Of a stretch of DNA of 15,338 nt, positions 14,104-15,338 are shown piece by piece. Positions within the stretch are counted from its first letter, which is position 1; each line of letters opens with the position of its first letter. The notes under the pieces are model-generated. The model ran no database searches. It worked only from the letters and a program-made list of their open reading frames with translations, and had not been told where the DNA came from. Source of the DNA: Acetobacteraceae bacterium (GTDB lineage Bacteria > Pseudomonadota > Alphaproteobacteria > Acetobacterales > Acetobacteraceae). The translations under genes and the position numbers were made by a program. Where the stretch lies: contig DAHWBL010000098.1 in assembly GCA_027323595.1 (NCBI GenBank), positions 1 through 15,338 on the forward strand, given 5' to 3'.

Positions 14104-15338
14104 ATGACCAGGCGCGCGGACAGGATGCATGTGGGTGTGTTTTTCAATCACACCGGCCACCACATCGCCTCCTGGCGGCATCCGCGCGCGCAGGCGGACG
14201 CGGCGATCAGCATCGAGCATTATGTGCAGATCACCCAGACCGCCGAGCGCGGCGGGCTCGATTTCATCTTCTTCGCCGATTCCGCCGCGGTGCGCGAGGC
14301 ACGCGCGGAATCGCTCAGCCGCTCGGCGCAATATACCGCCTATTTCGAACCCACCACGCTGCTTTCCGCGCTCGCGATGGTGACCAAACATATCGGCCTC
14401 GTGGCCACCGCGACCACCAGCTACAACGAGCCCTACAACATTGCCCGTCGCTATGCCTCGCTCGACTGGATCAGCAAGGGTAGGGCGGGATGGAACGTGG
14501 TCACCTCGGGCAACGCCGCCGAGGCATGGAATTTCGGCCGCGAGCAGCATTTCGATCATGCGGACCGCTATCGCCGCGCGCATGAGTTCATCGATGTGGT
14601 CAAAGGACTTTGGGATAGCTGGGACGATGACGCGTTCATCCGCGACAAGCAGAGCGGACAGTTTTTCGATTACGACAAGCTGCACCGGCTGGACCACAAG
14701 GGCACCTATTTCAACGTGCGTGGCCCGCTCAACGTGCCGCGCCCGCCGCAGGGCTATCCGGTGATCTTCCAGGCTGGCACGTCCGAGGATGGGCGTGAGC
14801 TGGCCGCCGCCACCGCGGAGGGCGTGTTCACCTCCGAGCTGACGCTACAGGGCCAGCGCGAGCATCATGACGATGTGAAGCGACGGATGGCGCGCTATGG
14901 CCGGCGGCCGGAAGAAATGCTGATCCTGCCTGGGCTGACCGCGATCATCGGTCACAACGAGGCGGAGGCGCGTGACAAGCACGCCTATCTGCAATCGCTG
15001 ATCGACCCCATCGTGGGGCGCGATTTTCTGGGCATGCTGCTCGGGGATTTTGATCTTTCGGGCTACGACATTGACGGCCCGCTGCCCGACGCGGCGATGG
15101 CGAGCGCGACGTCGAAGGGCACGGCGGCCAACATCTTCCGCGCCGCGCGCCAGGACGGGCTCAGCATTCGCCAATTATGGGAAAAGCTCGCCGGCAGCCG
15201 CGGCAAGCTGACGCTGGTGGGCTCCACCATCCAGGTTGCCGATACGATGCAGCAATGGTTCGAGGCGCACGCCTGCGACGGCTTTATTCTGCAACCGTCT
15301 TATCTGCCCGGCGAACTCGATGAATTCGCTGACCAGTT
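14104..15338 (+). CDS. LLM-class flavin-dependent monooxygenase, NtaA/SnaA/DszA family (partial)
   Basis: About 411 residues are visible and the frame is open at the window end; family members are usually 430-460, so only a short C terminus is missing. ATG 14104 follows GGAGA (14093-14097) by 6 nt. The luciferase-like barrel shows E-R-G-G-L-D-F-I-F-F-A-D (48-59), FEPTTLLSALAMVTKHIGL (81-99), T-T-S-Y-N-E-P-Y-N-I-A-R (104-115) and GRAGWNVVTSGNAAEAWNFG (126-145). These are signatures of the nitrilotriacetate, pristinamycin and dibenzothiophene-sulfone monooxygenases. Such enzymes use reduced FMN from a separate reductase to cleave C-N or C-S bonds or oxidise heterocycles. No reductase is in the window. 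It is the last visible gene of the LysR-led row and probably acts in the same pathway as the thiamine enzyme and amidohydrolase. Confidence 0.9.
   Translation, partial: MTRRADRMHVGVFFNHTGHHIASWRHPRAQADAAISIEHYVQITQTAERGGLDFIFFADSAAVREARAESLSRSAQYTAYFEPTTLLSALAMVTKHIGLVATATTSYNEPYNIARRYASLDWISKGRAGWNVVTSGNAAEAWNFGREQHFDHADRYRRAHEFIDVVKGLWDSWDDDAFIRDKQSGQFFDYDKLHRLDHKGTYFNVRGPLNVPRPPQGYPVIFQAGTSEDGRELAAATAEGVFTSELTLQGQREHHDDVKRRMARYGRRPEEMLILPGLTAIIGHNEAEARDKHAYLQSLIDPIVGRDFLGMLLGDFDLSGYDIDGPLPDAAMASATSKGTAANIFRAARQDGLSIRQLWEKLAGSRGKLTLVGSTIQVADTMQQWFEAHACDGFILQPSYLPGELDEFADQ

Noticed and set aside
12305..14104. A 599-codon minus-strand open frame opposite the thiamine-diphosphate enzyme
   Set aside because: It mirrors almost exactly the sense gene, is rich in R/H/G and lacks recognisable motifs; the sense frame has E56, GDG and DN motifs.
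1..15338. CRISPR array, tRNA, insertion sequence, prophage or defence system
   Set aside because: No regularly spaced direct repeats, tRNA-like clover leaf, transposase, integrase or terminal repeats were seen; all space is filled by metabolic, transport and regulatory genes.

Overview
The window is GC-rich bacterial DNA with tightly packed genes, many GTG or ATG starts behind GGAGG-type ribosome binding sites, and 4-nt stop/start overlaps. The gene families fit a pigmented alphaproteobacterium: a crtX-Y-I-B carotenoid operon, a MctP-like symporter with a DUF3311 partner, and an accessory catabolic cluster. Rhodospirillales/Acetobacteraceae or a sphingomonad are guesses; nothing here fixes the genus. 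No tRNA, rRNA, CRISPR, insertion sequence or integrase was seen. No stretch over 300 bases lacks a gene.

Region 1 (1-1123, plus strand): the possible last codons of an upstream gene, then an exported NMT1/THI5-like substrate-binding protein of an ABC importer. Its membrane and ATPase partners would lie off the left edge. It ends tail-to-tail with crtB, only 2 nt away.

Region 2 (1126-6922, minus strand): transcription order is TauD/TfdA dioxygenase, crtX (carotenoid glycosyltransferase), crtY (lycopene cyclase), crtI (phytoene desaturase) and crtB (phytoene synthase). The four crt genes are separated by 3 nt or less, or overlap, and are surely co-translated. Together they would take GGPP through phytoene and lycopene to a beta-cyclic carotenoid, which can be glucosylated once it carries a hydroxyl group. 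The GGPP synthase (crtE) and the ring hydroxylase (crtZ or equivalent) that this route needs are not in the window.

Region 3 (7119-8785, plus strand): a 55-residue DUF3311 membrane protein overlaps by ATGA a 500-residue sodium:solute symporter of the monocarboxylate (MctP-like) type. The 196-nt divergent interval between it and the dioxygenase gene holds two inverted repeats.

Region 4 (8794-15338): a LysR regulator leads a plus-strand row of amidohydrolase, thiamine-diphosphate enzyme and NtaA/SnaA/DszA-type flavin monooxygenase (cut by the window end). A homoprotocatechuate-dioxygenase-like extradiol (VOC) enzyme is divergently transcribed. This looks like a LysR-controlled degradation pathway for an unidentified, probably nitrogen- or sulfur-containing aromatic or heterocyclic compound. 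Two of its enzymes appear to lack a family-typical catalytic residue: a His-to-Gln change in the VOC enzyme and a missing HxxE glutamate in the amidohydrolase. The ribosome binding site of the thiamine enzyme lies inside a perfect 8-bp hairpin. This cluster is the most likely place for undescribed biology in the window.
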